This document shows positions 27,268-39,400 of a DNA stretch of 64,000 bases, piece after piece. The position numbers and the translations under genes are program-made. This stretch comes from Amblyornis subalaris (taxonomy: Eukaryota > Chordata > Aves > Passeriformes > Ptilonorhynchidae), in the NCBI GenBank assembly GCA_018881555.1, contig JACAXG010000034.1, positions 3,482,615 to 3,546,614 of the forward strand, written 5' to 3'. Positions within the stretch are counted from its first letter, which is position 1; each line of letters starts with the position of its first letter. Under the pieces are notes generated by a model. That model was not told the origin of the DNA and searched no databases. It saw nothing but the letters and a program-made list of their open reading frames with translations.

Positions 27268-27328
27268 GAGCTCAGACACTGCATGGAAAGATTTGGCTAT
27301 GTGAAATTTTTGCTCAGTGAACTTGTTT
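27268..27328 (+). repeat. 61-bp direct repeat, copy 2
   Basis: Second copy of the repeat at 25761-25821, differing at two positions (C/G and A/G). It lies about 100 bp left of the solo LTR. Confidence 0.9.
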
Positions 27329-27421
27329 ACACAGTGTTTACCTTTATTTTTCAGAACAGCTCCATACACTCTGGAATAATAAATGACTATTAATTGTTCA
27401 TGGAAGTAATATTTACTGAAT

Positions 27422-27426
27422 GACTG
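27422..27426. repeat. Left target-site duplication of the solo LTR
   Basis: GACTG immediately before the TG terminus of the LTR; the identical copy is at 27984-27988. Confidence 0.8.
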
Positions 27427-27983
27427 TGTTGTGATCTAAGCNGAGGATAGGCAGCTAAGACCCACACATCCACTTGTTCACTTCCCCATCCAGTGAGATG
27501 GGGAGGGAATTGGAAGAGTAAAAGTGTGAAAACTCATGGGGAGATAAAGAGAGTTCAATAATTAAAAAAGGGANAAAAAGAGAACAACAAAGAAAAAAAC
27601 TAAACAAAACAAGTGATGCAAAAAGCCGCAATTACTCACCACCAACTAACCGATGCCCAGCCAGTCTCTGAGCAACAGCACCCCTGGCCAACTTCCACCC
27701 CCCCTCCCCAGTTTTATTGCTGAGCATGACCTCATGTGGTAGGGGATGTCCTTTTGGTCAGTTGGGATCAGCTGTCCCTCTGTGTTCCCCCAAGCATGTA
27801 CACTCCCAGCCTACTTGCTGGTAGGGCAGTCTGAGAAAGAGAAAAGGCCTCGATGCTGTGTGAGCACTTNAGTAATAACTAAAATATCCCTGTTGTCAAC
27901 CCTGTGCCATCACAAATCCAAACCATAGCACTATGCAAACTATTGTGAAGAAAATTAACTCCATCCCAGCCAAAACCAGTACA
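27427..27983 (-). mobile_element. Solo LTR of an avian endogenous retrovirus (probably ERVL-like), minus orientation
   Basis: A 557-bp element starts TG and ends CA and is flanked by a perfect 5-bp direct repeat, GACTG, at 27422-27426 and 27984-27988. Read on the minus strand it opens TGTACTGGTTTTGGCTGGGA and continues with GGAGTTAATTTTCTTC, the start of an LTR type I recognise as widespread in bird genomes. A CAATAAAA signal lies about half-way along (complement of 27712-27719). The A-rich stretch near 27565-27620 and the GC-rich block that follows are also familiar parts of this LTR. There is no internal gag/pol sequence or second LTR next to it, so it is a solo LTR left by recombination. 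The 5-bp target duplication fits ERVL-class elements, but the class assignment is inferred. Confidence 0.85.
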
Positions 27984-27988
27984 GACTG
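27984..27988. repeat. Right target-site duplication of the solo LTR
   Basis: GACTG immediately after the CA terminus of the LTR, matching 27422-27426. Confidence 0.8.
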
Positions 27989-29765
27989 GATGTCAGCTTT
28001 TATGAAGTTGACAGTGATTTTGGTGGCCTTGAGACAAGAAGGCAGCTGGCTAATATGATAATCCAGGTAATCTATCTGTCATTGTGTAAGAGAGCCTTCT
28101 GTGCTTGCTGATGCATCCACCTCTTGGTGCAATGTTGGCATNGTTAGTCCATGACAGAAATACAAAATTGTGATAATGTTATCTAGAGGATTGCCATGCA
28201 CTGGAATGAGCTGGATCCTCTTGGTTCTGTGATTGCTGACTCTACAAGGTGACTCTTGCTCAGATGAGCAAAGAAACACAGATTGCCAGCAACGGGATTT
28301 GCTGGGTGGATGCGCAGCCTTCCTTANATCAAGTTTCAGTGCTACAATAACTGGTAAGCCTTCTTCATTTGATACTGTTTTTGGATGCAGTCTATCAGTC
28401 TCCCCTTAGTGTTCTTCAGAGAGGCACTACTCCTACTCTCAACACTTTTGCTTTTCTCTCCCACTGGTGAGATATGTTAGAAGTAAACCTTGATTTTCTT
28501 TCTGTTCTTGTTTTCTTTCAAGCATTGTCCCATATGAAGCTCTGAGGGTAGAAACAAGTGCAGTGATGTGGAGGTTAAGCTACATGACACTAGATTTTTC
28601 AGAAGCAGTAGTTTTTCCATGCTACAGGGTAAGGGTACTGGAATGGCTTGGTTTTTTTTCTTTTACACTTTTGTTCGGAATTGAATTTCTGTCTAGAAAT
28701 GAGCTTGCTTTGTTGCTTGGCATCTTGACAACAAGTATATAGTACTAGATTCCCCTCTTATGGTTCTATTATATTGCCTTTTATTTTCCTACTTCTCTTT
28801 TCACTTTTTAATTATTTGCAGACAGCTGTTCAAGATCTATAGTCAGGATATAATACGTTTTATTTCTTTCACATGTTATTTTTCCCTTGCACAAGGAAGA
28901 CTGCCAAACGTTATGGTNCTTAGAAAATAAGGGATACCTCTTGCCACACTTAAAAGGTCGAAAGACAATAAATCCTGCAGGCCCTGTTCTGTTNGAAAAG
29001 TAGTTATATGTTCAGAAAGGCCAAAATTGCATGTTATGAAACTTGGTTTATCGAATTGCNAGTTAATATGAAATGCCCTGGAAGAAGATTTGAAAGAAGT
29101 AGCATTTACAAGACCATTCCTTATACTGCATTTGTTGTGACAGTTTCTGTCCCACTGAAGAACTGAAAGGTTTTGTTTCTTAATGACCATGTCAATTTTC
29201 ATGGGACACCACCTCAGAACACAGCCTTTTTTTTCTCAAAGAACTCATTTTCATACACTTTCCATTAACATAATGGAATTATGTCTTTAAAATATGTTTA
29301 AAATTTCAAGTTTTTCTTTTAAGCATTGATCTTTGCTGTAGGATGAATTTGTATCCATCTTTTTTACTTAGTTCAAGAATTATGTGTGCATTCATATATT
29401 CTGTTTAATTCCAGACTAATTTGTCCCACTTTGCTCTGGCTGCAAGACCATGCAGATTTCTCTGTTGCCCCACTAGGAGGTAAAAACAGAACAGCAGCTT
29501 TTTGAGAGAAAAAGACAAGAGAAGAGAACATTCTCAGCTAGTACAGGAGGAAAGTGTCAATTAAAAATACACAGGTGTGTGCCTGAGTATGCACACACAC
29601 ATGCACACATGCTTATTTGTGTTACCTTTGGGGACATTTCCAAAATGAAGCACTTTCCCTGTATGCTGGAGTGNGGTTTAGTGAAAACTGTGGTGTCATT
29701 GAAGTTGCAATGGCAATTTACAGGAAAGACTTAATGGGCAACTGGCTCGTGGAGTGAATTTTCAC

Positions 29766-29972
29766 TCACAGCATCACAGTGTAGATGAGGCTGGAAGGGA
29801 CCTCTGGACTTTGTCTAGTCCAAACCCTTGCTCCAAGCAGGGTCAGCAAGAGCAGATTGCTCAGAACTGTGTTCAGTTCAGTCTTAAATACCTGAAAGAA
29901 TGGAGAGTCCTGGCCAACTTCTTCCAGTGTTTGAAACTATATGTTAGTTTTCAGAAATATTCATTAATATCT
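29766..29972 (-). mobile_element. CR1 LINE 3'-end fragment
   Basis: The tract starts with TCACAGCATCACAG (the reverse complement of a degraded CR1 terminal octamer repeat) and continues GAGGCTGGAAGGGACC, TCTAGTCCAAAC and GCAGGGTCAGCAAGAGCAG. These are the landmarks of the CR1 3' untranslated end read backwards, so the element is on the minus strand. It is 5'-truncated as usual and moderately diverged. The right edge is approximate, since similarity fades after the TTCCAGTGTTTGA motif. Confidence 0.82.
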
Positions 29973-32900
29973 TGTTAGTAGGGTAGTCAGGACTTTGTAG
30001 GGCTCGTATGAATTTGGCCATTCCACTTACAGACCTCTTTTAAATTTGAGGAAAGTGTGGCATGTCTTGCAAGAAGTAAAAGCCTTCTGCAGTTCTGTGA
30101 ACTTGGGGTTGAGATACAAAAGAAATGAAAGCGTATCGTGGTAGCAGAGTGGCTGTATTTTGCACTGTCAGGATTAGTCTGCCCGCGTTGATAAGGCCTG
30201 GTAGAATTACAAATGTCTGCTCAGCTTTTCAAGAAATATACTATGAAATTTCATATACAATAGCTATCTTCAGAGAACTAATTTCAGTACTGAGAGGCTG
30301 CATAAATGTAGACTTAGAGTCCGTATGCTACTCTTCTTAGCCTCATTGAATTAAAGTCTAGTACACTTACCAAAGTAATAAAGGCACTCACTCATGTAAA
30401 AATATTGCCTTGGGATTTATGTATGTATTTCAGCACTTGTTGAATTAAGTGTATATCTCATTATTCTGGTTTTATAAGGCAGGAGAGTATCTGTCTAACT
30501 CACATTATTTAATTTCTTCAGACAAGTTATAATATGGAAGAATAGTCTGTTGCTCTCTTATTAGGTACCGTGCCTGATTTTCTTTGCCATCTCATCTCTG
30601 CTACTCTATGGCCTGGTAAGGAAATCTAGCAGAATCACTGCTGTCTTATAAGGCCCAGGTAGAGATTGTAGGAATAGGAACTCTTCTCAAGATTTCACTC
30701 TTACTTTCTCAAATGATGCTGCTCTTTTACTTAAGTAAACTCTTTAAGCATTTGAAGAAGAAATGTAATTTTTATATATTATGTTATCTTTTAAAAAACA
30801 AGAACATAATTTAAATGCAAACTTACGGAACATGTATGTGAAGAAGAATTCTGAATTTGCTGTCAACGATTTGATACTTAATAATTTCAAACCCTAAGTA
30901 AGGTATTGAAGAACAGTTCTTGAATGTATTCTCTGTTGACACAGGAGCTTATCTTTGTAATCAGCTCCTAAACATACTTTTGGCTCTGGAAGATGCATGA
31001 AGAGTTTGTTTTCTTTGTTTTTGAAGTAGCTGCCTCATTTTTGTTATAAGTCTTTTGTCCAAGGAACTTCCTTGCTCTCCTAAAGTTTCTGTACTATTGA
31101 ATGCTTCATGAGAATTTTGGAATTGTTTGGTGTCACTGCAGTTATATGTTATGTTTTCTTTTGATTGTCTGTAAGTGACTTTAGATAGCTAGTTTATTTG
31201 TATTTTTTACTTTAGAATAGGAGTGATCTTTATTTTGTCCTCTGAAAATCATTAGAGTATATTTCCCAGTGACTTCAGTTTTAAATTTCTCCTACCAATT
31301 CTAGCAGCATTTTTTTTAGAGTGAAAATTATGGATTGTTTTCATCTTCTGAGTGTCCCTTATTGCTGTAATATATTGGTTGTCTTTGCCCTCATTCTTCA
31401 GTAGTTCAGTTTTGCAGAGCGCTCTGTTAAGACATGAAAGAGGCACACTTAAAAATCTTTATACAAATTTCTCTCAGCTGTGGAAAAACTGCAATTTGTT
31501 TCCTAATTCAGGTGTCAGAGCTGTCATTCTCTGTCTCCATAGTACTTGACTGAAATAGGACACTGCTGGGACCATTTTTTGTTCCTTATGAGAGCTTCTG
31601 CTTCTTCCTGTGTTTTTCGTCTGATCCAAGTATCAGAGTTGTTAATATATAAAATATTTCAAACTTCAGCTGTTGTAAAATCCTGGNTTTAGCATCCTGC
31701 TGGTTTAGATGGTTAATTTATCAGATTCGTAGAGCAGGAAGTCATGGCCANTTACAAATGGAGTTCCTAGATAAAGACATCAAACATTACAGATCTCTTA
31801 ATAGAAGAGTGAAAATCATGCATTTTGCCTTTCACTCTTCTGATTATCATTGCAATATTTCCTGTGCTTGCTTTTCCTGCTGACTCATCCTAAATTCTGA
31901 CATGTTTGCAAACTAAAGTATTTTTTGTTTGTTTGTTTGGGTTTTTTTCCATATTGTCAAGGTTAAATCTCAGCTCTTGTTTTGCAGCCATTTTGTTCAG
32001 CTCTGGCTTCTATGATTTTGTTTCTTTAAATTCTAGTTGCAAAGACATCAATACCCTTTACGTTAAAAACTTTTAATATTAAACAGTAAGGTAAATGAAA
32101 TGCTTAAATTACAATTTTCCCCCTTGTGTTCCACGGTAGTAGATGCATGGAATTGTAAAACTATAGAAATACTATAAAAGTGAGTGTATTTTTANATGTA
32201 GTATAAGACCATGTGAGAATAAATATATTGATTTTTTTTCCCTGAGTTCCAGTAAGTGTATAGATTCTCAAAGAAAACAAAAGTTTACATGTTGGCAAAT
32301 ANAAAAGGCAGTGTTAGTCAAACTAATTTTGGATGCATCATGCTTTGATTGTTATCTTTGACTGACCATAATTTTGACTTCTGAGACTCAAAAATCGTAN
32401 TGGATATTTTAACTTTTTTCAAAATTCATTTGAACAAATGTAATAAAATTGCATTTAATTTTATTATCTTCAACTACATGTACTCATATGCACCATGGAA
32501 TGCAACAATGAATTGAGTAATCTGGACACTGGGAAATCATTCACTTGGGAAATGTGAATACTGAGTATTTGTCTTGCCTGAGTCAAGATAAGCTCTGAGT
32601 CTCCTTAAAATTTATTACTTGCATTACATTCTGGACTTCTGTTGTTCATGTTTTTACATATTTCATGGTAATGTTTAAAGGGAATTGGAATTTTTTCTAA
32701 ATTTACAGATTTTATTCTGGCTCTTTCTTTGATGTAAGATTAATTCATGGAAGTGTGTCAGGTTGCATTTTTGCTTTTTCAGTAAGGTTGATGTTAAAAG
32801 CTTGCAAACATATTCTCGATGACTGAAAGAATAACAATGCAAACTCTGCCCAGAAATTTGAAGATTAAACTGGTTTGTGTGGGTTATTTTACAGTGTGAT

Positions 32901-33735
32901 ATTTCATAGGCAAGTTGATGAAGATACATGAAAAGTGATTTAAAACTACAGATGATATTAAGTGATAGACTCAATTATGCCACAAAATATTGCTTATTTG
33001 AAATAAATGTACTCTTGGAAACACTAATAATTTTCAAACTGTCTTTAGGAAATTATTACTTTTGAAGGTCTGAGTAATTAAGGAGTCTGTCTGTGATTCC
33101 TGTGTTGTGTGACACCTTGTATGGTATCTTGATCGAATTGATGTAGTAGCTGATTTCTATGGTATCACTGGATTTGGCAAACACATCCTTTTACTCTCAC
33201 TGCGATCATAATTTTTTTTTTCCATCTGAAAGCCCTGTTTGTCCAAGCATCCTGTACTTGGAAAGAATAGTAATGGGCAAGCAAGAGTGTGTTTTCAAAA
33301 GGAAACCTGTGTTTGGAAAAAAATGTGTTTCAATATAGTAGAAAGGCAATGTCTGTATTTGTTACTATAAATCCTTCAAGACTGCATAAATTCATGATGC
33401 AATATTTCTTGGATGTGGCAAATGTTAGAGATTTATTTATTGTTTTAAAAGACCAGAAGCCTATTCATCTTCTAAATATGTTCACTTTTAAAGGAAGATG
33501 CCTTTAGAAGTTGACACATACATGCAGGAATTTTTTGTTACATCGAAAACCTGAAAGGATGGTTATGTGAGCTTTCAGCACCTTTGTTGGCAGCATAAAG
33601 GTTTTGGTGAGTGTTCGTGAGGATTTGTAGAAGATGACTGCTGAACTATTAGTGTCATTTGTAAAAAAAGTCTTTCATGTTTTCTTTGGTCAGATTTTAT
33701 GGTTTATTGTTAAATAAAGCTATTTCTATTTTCAG

Positions 33736-33830
33736 ATAACCCCAGATGTGGCTTGTGGAAATGCCAGTTCCAATACTTCTGCTGGAGGCCGGCTTATCTC
33801 CTTTGAAGTTCCACAGAATACATCCATAAA
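33736..33830 (+). CDS. DNER: DNER coding exon 3: spacer between EGF2 and EGF3
   Basis: This 95-nt internal exon starts in phase 0 (I-T-P-D-V-A-C-G-N) and ends with two bases of a Lys codon (AA before GTGAGA), so it joins the next exon in phase 2. It encodes part of the DNER-specific extracellular spacer, which carries no EGF repeat. Three N-glycosylation sequons are visible: N-A-S, N-T-S in SNTSAGG, and N-T-S in PQNTS. The peptide SAGGRLISFEVPQNTS matches the conserved human DNER segment closely. The acceptor is TATTTCTATTTTCAG. The upstream donor at 21465 and this start give the same residue spacing as human DNER, so both boundaries are well supported. Confidence 0.96.
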
Positions 33831-35700
33831 GTGAGAATATTCTTATATGTGATGAAATATAAAAGCATTTTTATTTTCATTTGACTNGATGTTTTAGACA
33901 GCAGTTTTTCCGATAGGCAGATTTGTCAAATGACTAAAAGTCTATGAGAGAATTAAGACAGACTTCAGGCATCTAGCAGTGCCATGACAGCTCTTCGCTT
34001 GGCATAATTGCTCCCACATATTTAATGTTTTAGGAGATGTAAGCATGTAAGCTGTCTCTGGGCTATCATATGCATTAAAATTGCATTAAAATTGGGGCAG
34101 ACGTGTTGAAGATGTCAGTTTGGAGGAGATATGACATTTCCTTTCTACTTCATGCAGTGAACACTTTCCCCCCCCCTTTAATCTCAAGATGAACTTGCTG
34201 ATAGAAAGTGTTATTGTTAACTAAATAAATGCATGTATTTTGTGCATTTGTATTTGATTTCTGGGTTATTGCTTTGGTGTCATCATCAGCTGTGAAATCT
34301 TTGTGTATGACCTACAAACCATGTTCCTCAAAAATCTGAATTTACTGTTATTCACTTTTCAAATTCATGCTTTTTCGATCAAATACTTGATGTGTTACAT
34401 TTAATTAACACAACCTGACTTCCTAGAAAGATCTGATTCTGTCAGCTGGGATGAGGCATTTGCTTATTGGAAATTTTATTTAAAAAAAAATCTGCCAACG
34501 TAGTTCTCTGGCTCACAGCTTTACTGCAATTTTAGACTTACATTTTCCCAAAATAGCCTACTTTTCTCATACTGTCANCTTATCTTTCAGAGCCCCATGT
34601 TTCTGTTAAAAAAGGCCATGCTCACAGGAAAAAACAAAGTGATGCAAGCAGACAAGCTGCAGACAGTTTGGAGCAGTAACTGTTAAACGTGGGGGCCATC
34701 CCACCCTTCCCACGGGACTTTGAATTGTGCTCATTCATGAGCCTTAAGCCTAAGTCAGGAAGAGATCTGTGAGTGTGGATGCTCTGGCTGGCTGGAATCT
34801 GAAAGCAAACAAGTGTCTTTTCTTGGAATCAGGAAAAAGCTGGCATTTGTGGATTCTAAAGCTCTATTTAAGAGCCTTGATAGAGGGACTCCATTTTAAA
34901 GGAAGTTTCAGAGTACACAGTCAGTTTTGATCATTTTTACACTGTATATATTTAGTAGTGTTTTATATCTGGGTAGATTACTGCAAGTCAAGATCTATCT
35001 TTATTTCATTTTATTTACTGTGTTAAAGGCCCAAGTAACATATCTGGTTCAACGGCTATCTATGAAAGGAAAATATTTTCAGTTTAGTAGGTTTATTTTG
35101 TTTTGATTGTCAGATGAGACCTAAATTGTGAAACTAGTTCCTATCCTGTTCTAAAAGTGAGACAGTCAGCTTTTGGAGTAGCAATTGGGGTTGTTCCTAA
35201 AGAGGTTGGAAAATACTGGAAAAACTTTGCTTCTTATGATGTCTACTCGTAATATTTTTTCACCTTGTGTTATGCATGATTACAAAAACTTTGCCTTTCT
35301 TGTTTTGAGGTNAAATAAGGAGTGGCCAGGGATAAACTGCCTTGTGTTTCTAGCAAGGCTGAGACAATCTCTGTACAGGAAATTGTGGAACAGAACTTCA
35401 TCTCTAGGTATTTGGAGGTCTGTTTTCAGCAGGAGAGAATTATCAGTATTTATTAGTTGGATGCAGTTGTGTTTGAATTTTTGGAGGATTGTTCAAACTC
35501 ATTTGGGATTCCTTCAGAGAAAATTAATGCAAATATTTGGGACCTTGACAGAAATATGACAGATTTTTATTGTTTCTTTATGGGGGCGAGTAAGGAAAAA
35601 AGTGTCCTGAGAGGACAAAGACTGGCATAGTGTATGGTGCTCCCTAATGAAGCCCACAGCGTGTATGCACTAGTAGACTGCATATCCAATCTGTCAATAT

Positions 35701-35928
35701 TCAGGAAGGCACCGTGGACTCAGTGACCTTGGGAGCATTACACGACTCATTTGATTTACAAGAATAAACTGTCCTGAATCTTCGATCTGGTGTGTCAAAC
35801 AAACGAGGATTTCTACCAGGATCTGTCTCCCGGTATTGAACGAACATTGAATGTTCTTCAGTAAACAACAGGGCTGGATGTACTTCAGCTGCAGAAAATG
35901 ATGGCATTGTAGATGTGGGATGCAGGTA
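35701..35928 (-). other. Unidentified antisense open frame in DNER intron 3
   Basis: A minus-strand frame stays open for 75 codons from an AG-bounded start (AG at 35929-35930 in complement, preceded by a moderately pyrimidine-rich stretch) to a stop at 35701. It reads protein-like: Pro, Arg, Asp and Glu rich, with segments such as ETDPGRNPRLFDTPDRRFR and VYSCKSNESCNAPK. An ATG lies at 35907. AATAAA is present on the minus strand at 35571-35566, about 130 nt past the stop. It could be a terminal exon of a nested transcript, a retrocopy fragment, or chance. I do not recognise the protein. Confidence 0.25.
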
Positions 35929-35958
35929 CTACTCCAAAAGGCATAAATACAAAGACTG

Positions 35959-35989
35959 AATAAGGATCCTTTAAAATAAGGATCCTTTA
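35959..35989. repeat. Short tandem duplication, period 16 bp
   Basis: AATAAGGATCCTTTA occurs at 35959-35973 and 35975-35989; each copy holds the palindrome AAGGATCCTT. Confidence 0.9.
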
Positions 35990-36287
35990 CTATTATGTGG
36001 TATTTATGTAAAACTCTTTTTGGGCATCAGGATGTTGACCTTCAAGTATTGGAAATTGGGACTCTGGAAGATTTAATCTGCTATTACATAAACTATTATG
36101 CAAATCTTACAACTGAAACATTTTTGATATTGTGGACATGCTAAAAACATTCAGGACTTTTCCTGGTTCCATACTTGCTAGATCTAAGTTTCCCTTATTT
36201 GTTGATAAGCTTCTGTTCCACAGTGATGTATTTCCTCATAACACCGATTTCCCTCAGTGTAAATATTCTCATGATCTCTTTTCTTAG

Positions 36288-36454
36288 AATAAGGCAAGAT
36301 GCTACTGCCTCTCTCATCCTGCTATGGAAGGTCACAAGCACTGGATTTAAACAGTGTTCGCTTATTGATGGCAGAAGCGTCACTCTTCTCCAGGCACTGG
36401 GTGGACTTGTCCTTTCTGAAGAAATGCTTGCATTAGGAAACAACTACTTTATTG
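36288..36454 (+). CDS. DNER: DNER coding exon 4: conserved non-EGF spacer
   Basis: This 167-nt exon starts with one base that completes the Lys codon begun in the previous exon and then reads I-R-Q-D-A-T-A-S-L. It ends with one base of a Gly codon (ATT G before GTGAGTAAC), phase 1. The product continues the DNER spacer; LLWKV, QCSLIDGRSVT, GGLVLSEEMLALGNNYFIG and similar stretches match human DNER nearly residue for residue. It contains one cysteine and no EGF domain. The acceptor TCTCTTTTCTTAG and the strong donor GTGAGT support both edges. A large open frame on the opposite strand over the same bases (36195-36443) is a shadow of this exon. Confidence 0.97.
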
Positions 36455-39400
36455 GTGAGTAACATGCTGGTTTTCTGTTCATCGCTTCTAGGTGGCAGCT
36501 GGTGGTTTACTCAGCATTTAGAGCAACAAAGAACTAATTCCTTTAAGTGCTGAAAGATCCTGATGGGATATTAGGACCATGTTTCAGACATGGGTTTGTT
36601 CAAACCAGACGAGAGGTACACTAAGTTCTTACACAGTTGGCACCATTCACTTTAAAATCTAGATGATTTTATTTGTTTTTGTCTGATACCTTTAGATGAT
36701 GCAAGTTTTTTTATATATTCTGTTTTAATAAGCTTTCGNGAAGTGCTGCAGTATATAATTGAATGCTTGAGGTGTTTCTTTGTCAGGTATTGTGTCAGGT
36801 GATGCTTTGTGAAGAAGCTTAAGCCCATACACAGTGGAATTGAAAAAATATGTCAGAAGATCAGATTTCCTGTTATATTTTAACAGTGTTTAATTGCAGT
36901 ACTTTTTTGTCTTCTATTGTTGCCTCTGTGAATATGAGACCTCGGAAATATACTATTTGTTTCACCGGGCAATTAAATGTTAAGTATCTTTGTGGAAAGA
37001 GTATAATGAAAATAGGCTGATATGTTATTTTTAAGGGTATGGGAAATAATACGGCGATAATGCCATATTTATGCATAGACACAATAGACTTAATTAAATT
37101 GAGATTTCTGGGCAGATGTTTTATTATACCAATGACATGAAACCAAAGTAATTGTAATAACACCTCTTATTGTTATCTGCTTGAAATGCTGTATATTTTC
37201 TAAGGAACTATAAGCTGCCGCAATTGTTATTTGAAAACTGACCATGCTAATAAATGTAAAATTAAAAGCATTCTGATGTAGAAACTTTGGGAGAAATTCC
37301 AAGTGTGTAGCTAATACAGAAACACCCCAAAGGCAGAAGTAGTGCCTTGTTCCCTTTTTATCACTTTCCAAAGATACTGCTTGAAGGTTGTTAGTAGAAT
37401 AATTTAGTTCCTTTAATCAGTGGCTTCTTTTAGTGCTGTTTATTTTCTTCATATNATTTTCCAGGTTTTTTTAATTATTATTATTATTCATTTTAAGATA
37501 CATAGTTTTAGGCTTTTTTTCTTTTAATCTAGTTTTGCATGTAATTTATCAGAGTTAAGCTATCCTGGTGTATCTCAGGAATAAATTTTTTGCATTTGCT
37601 TTGTACTAGTTAGTGTATGATAAAAGTATCCTGAAGACAGGATAATTTGTAACTTTTATACTCTGGTGGAAGTGCCTAAAGACACAGCTTGGTCCATAAG
37701 CTCCTAAATAGAGGGCCCAAGTTGCTCTGTGAGGGCTCCACTTGACTGTGCTGCCATAGAGCATAGGCTATTAATTTTGATAACTAAAATGTGTATTGTG
37801 TTAATCTTTCATAGTTTGTCTTGTCCTACCTGTCTCTATAGCTGCCTTTCTGTCACTGGGATTCTTACTCTGAATTTTTGAATGTGTGCTGGGTAACACG
37901 AGGTGAAATTGTACCTTTTCCTTGATGAATATAAGACAAGGTTTAGCTCATAAAAATAGCTTATTTCATGCAGTACAAGTTTTCTGAGGAGACCTCTTAC
38001 TTTACTTCCATGTGGTTTTCAGTATTTTCTTTAGTCTTTCTTTCTGATTTCTTGATAGTGAAATTCTTTGTAAAATTTTCCAGCTGCTGAAACTAACACA
38101 TGAATTTTTTAGTTTGAGAAAGAGCCTCTGAATTTCCTTCTCCGTTGTAAGGAAATATTCTGCTTACTTTCCATCATCAGTCTTTGTCCAATGAAGTGTA
38201 AGTCTTGGGTGTAAAACTTAAAAAGTAACTCAGTTATTTGGTGTGAAAATGAATTTTATCTCAACTGAAATCCATAATTCTTCCAAGGCTTATAGAAAAA
38301 TAATTTGATCTTTACTTCAGATTTGATCCAGATGTATGGAAGAGGTCTGTCAATTTGACATGCCTCACAAGTTTTTAGTCATTTAGCTTTCAATAAGTCA
38401 CTTGAATATATTTCTTACAGACAAATTTCTGTGGTTCTTGATATACATGACAAGCTTATTCTAAGGTACAGTAAGGTAAAGTGGGTTATTTTATATAAAA
38501 AAGCAATAATGTTGCCAGTGCTTTTATTGATATTTAAGCTAGAAAGATATGAGACCACAAGATGCTGTAGGCTGCTGTAAACAGAGTCACACAGTAAGAC
38601 TGTGGACCATGTCAGCTGATACATTTACTTTATATAATTTCCTTCTCCTTCCCCCTTCCTTTTCTGTTTATTCAAATGAGATTTTAAAGGTTTTGTCTCT
38701 TAATTGGTGACTTTTGTACAAGGGCATTTTTTTTTTAATCTTTTAAAAAAATTGTAGTTAGAACTGTAAAAGAAAAATGAGGAAGATCTGAGTGGGTTCT
38801 TTTGGTTTGATTTTTTGTGTGTGTGTGTCTTTTTGATCTACATCCTTTTTGAGTCATTTCTCACTATGTTCCTTCCAAATTTTGTTACTCAGTGCGGTAC
38901 TTTAATTGCCTCTTNCAAATCTTTCTGAATAAGTTATTTATGTCAAAGATAAAACATTTAGGGAAATATTTGTTTTATGTTACCTTTCGGTGACACAAGT
39001 TTAAAGTTGTTTAGACAAGACTGAAAAGACTCAGAAGTCAGCAGTAATGTGCTGATTTGCTGATCATGTGGTTCGGGGCACAGTGTCTAGAGGTTGGGAA
39101 GAAGAATGCTGTTCCTGAGATCTAAAAATAGACCCCATCAGCACAGAGCTGTTCACCCCAGAGACAGTACCTGCACTGTGTGAGAATGAAGGGGGAGAGT
39201 GTAGCAAAACTAAGCCAAAAAGAGCAGTCTGTATCCTGTAATAGGGTTTATAAAATGGCTGCTGCATCTGCAAGCAGTCTTTTGCAGTGCACGAAAAGAG
39301 TTATGGTGCTGTGATTATGCAGCATGATTATGTTGTTCAATTACAGCATTTATCCGGCTCTAGACAACAAAAGACTGTCTTGTACCTTCTGTAACACGTT

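Larger units (their letters stand above)
25700..27330 (+). mobile_element. Possible degenerate LTR-retroelement segment
   Basis: The tract is bounded by the 61-bp direct repeats. After the left copy come a TATA-like ATNAAAAAAAA near 25922 and then CTCTCTCACTTCCTGTC and a GC-rich block (about 26000-26110, including an unusual G/C run near 26045). This order resembles the promoter/R/U5 part of a retroviral LTR. A purine-rich stretch near 27207-27226 precedes the right copy, as a polypurine tract would. No gag, pol or env reading frame can be recognised and no primer-binding site was identified. This is an inference from layout; an unrelated old repeat is the main alternative. Confidence 0.3.
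21466..33735 (+). other. DNER: DNER intron 2
   Basis: Intron of about 12.3 kb with a GTGAGA donor and a TTTTCAG acceptor; the flanking codons join in phase 0. No further exon is visible inside. It holds a MIR-like SINE remnant (near 24358-24485), a possible degenerate retroviral segment bounded by 61-bp direct repeats (25761-27328), a solo LTR (27427-27983) and a CR1 fragment (near 29766-29972). The remaining stretches are AT-rich unique sequence with only short chance open frames. Confidence 0.9.
33831..36287 (+). other. DNER: DNER intron 3
   Basis: Intron of about 2.5 kb with a GTGAGA donor and a TCTTTTCTTAG acceptor, phase 2. It contains an unexplained antisense open frame (35701-35928) and a 16-bp-period duplication at 35959-35989. 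A 124-codon plus-strand open frame at 35185-35559 has no recognisable similarity and is probably chance. Confidence 0.9.

Noticed and set aside
29581..29612. CA/GCACACATGC-rich stretch
   Set aside because: Short, imperfect CA-type sequence with no further structure.
35185..35559. 124-codon plus-strand open frame in intron 3
   Set aside because: Composition resembles random translation of AT-rich DNA; no motif, and an ambiguous base sits inside it.
36195..36443. 82-codon minus-strand open frame
   Set aside because: Lies antisense to DNER exon 4 and is explained by that exon.
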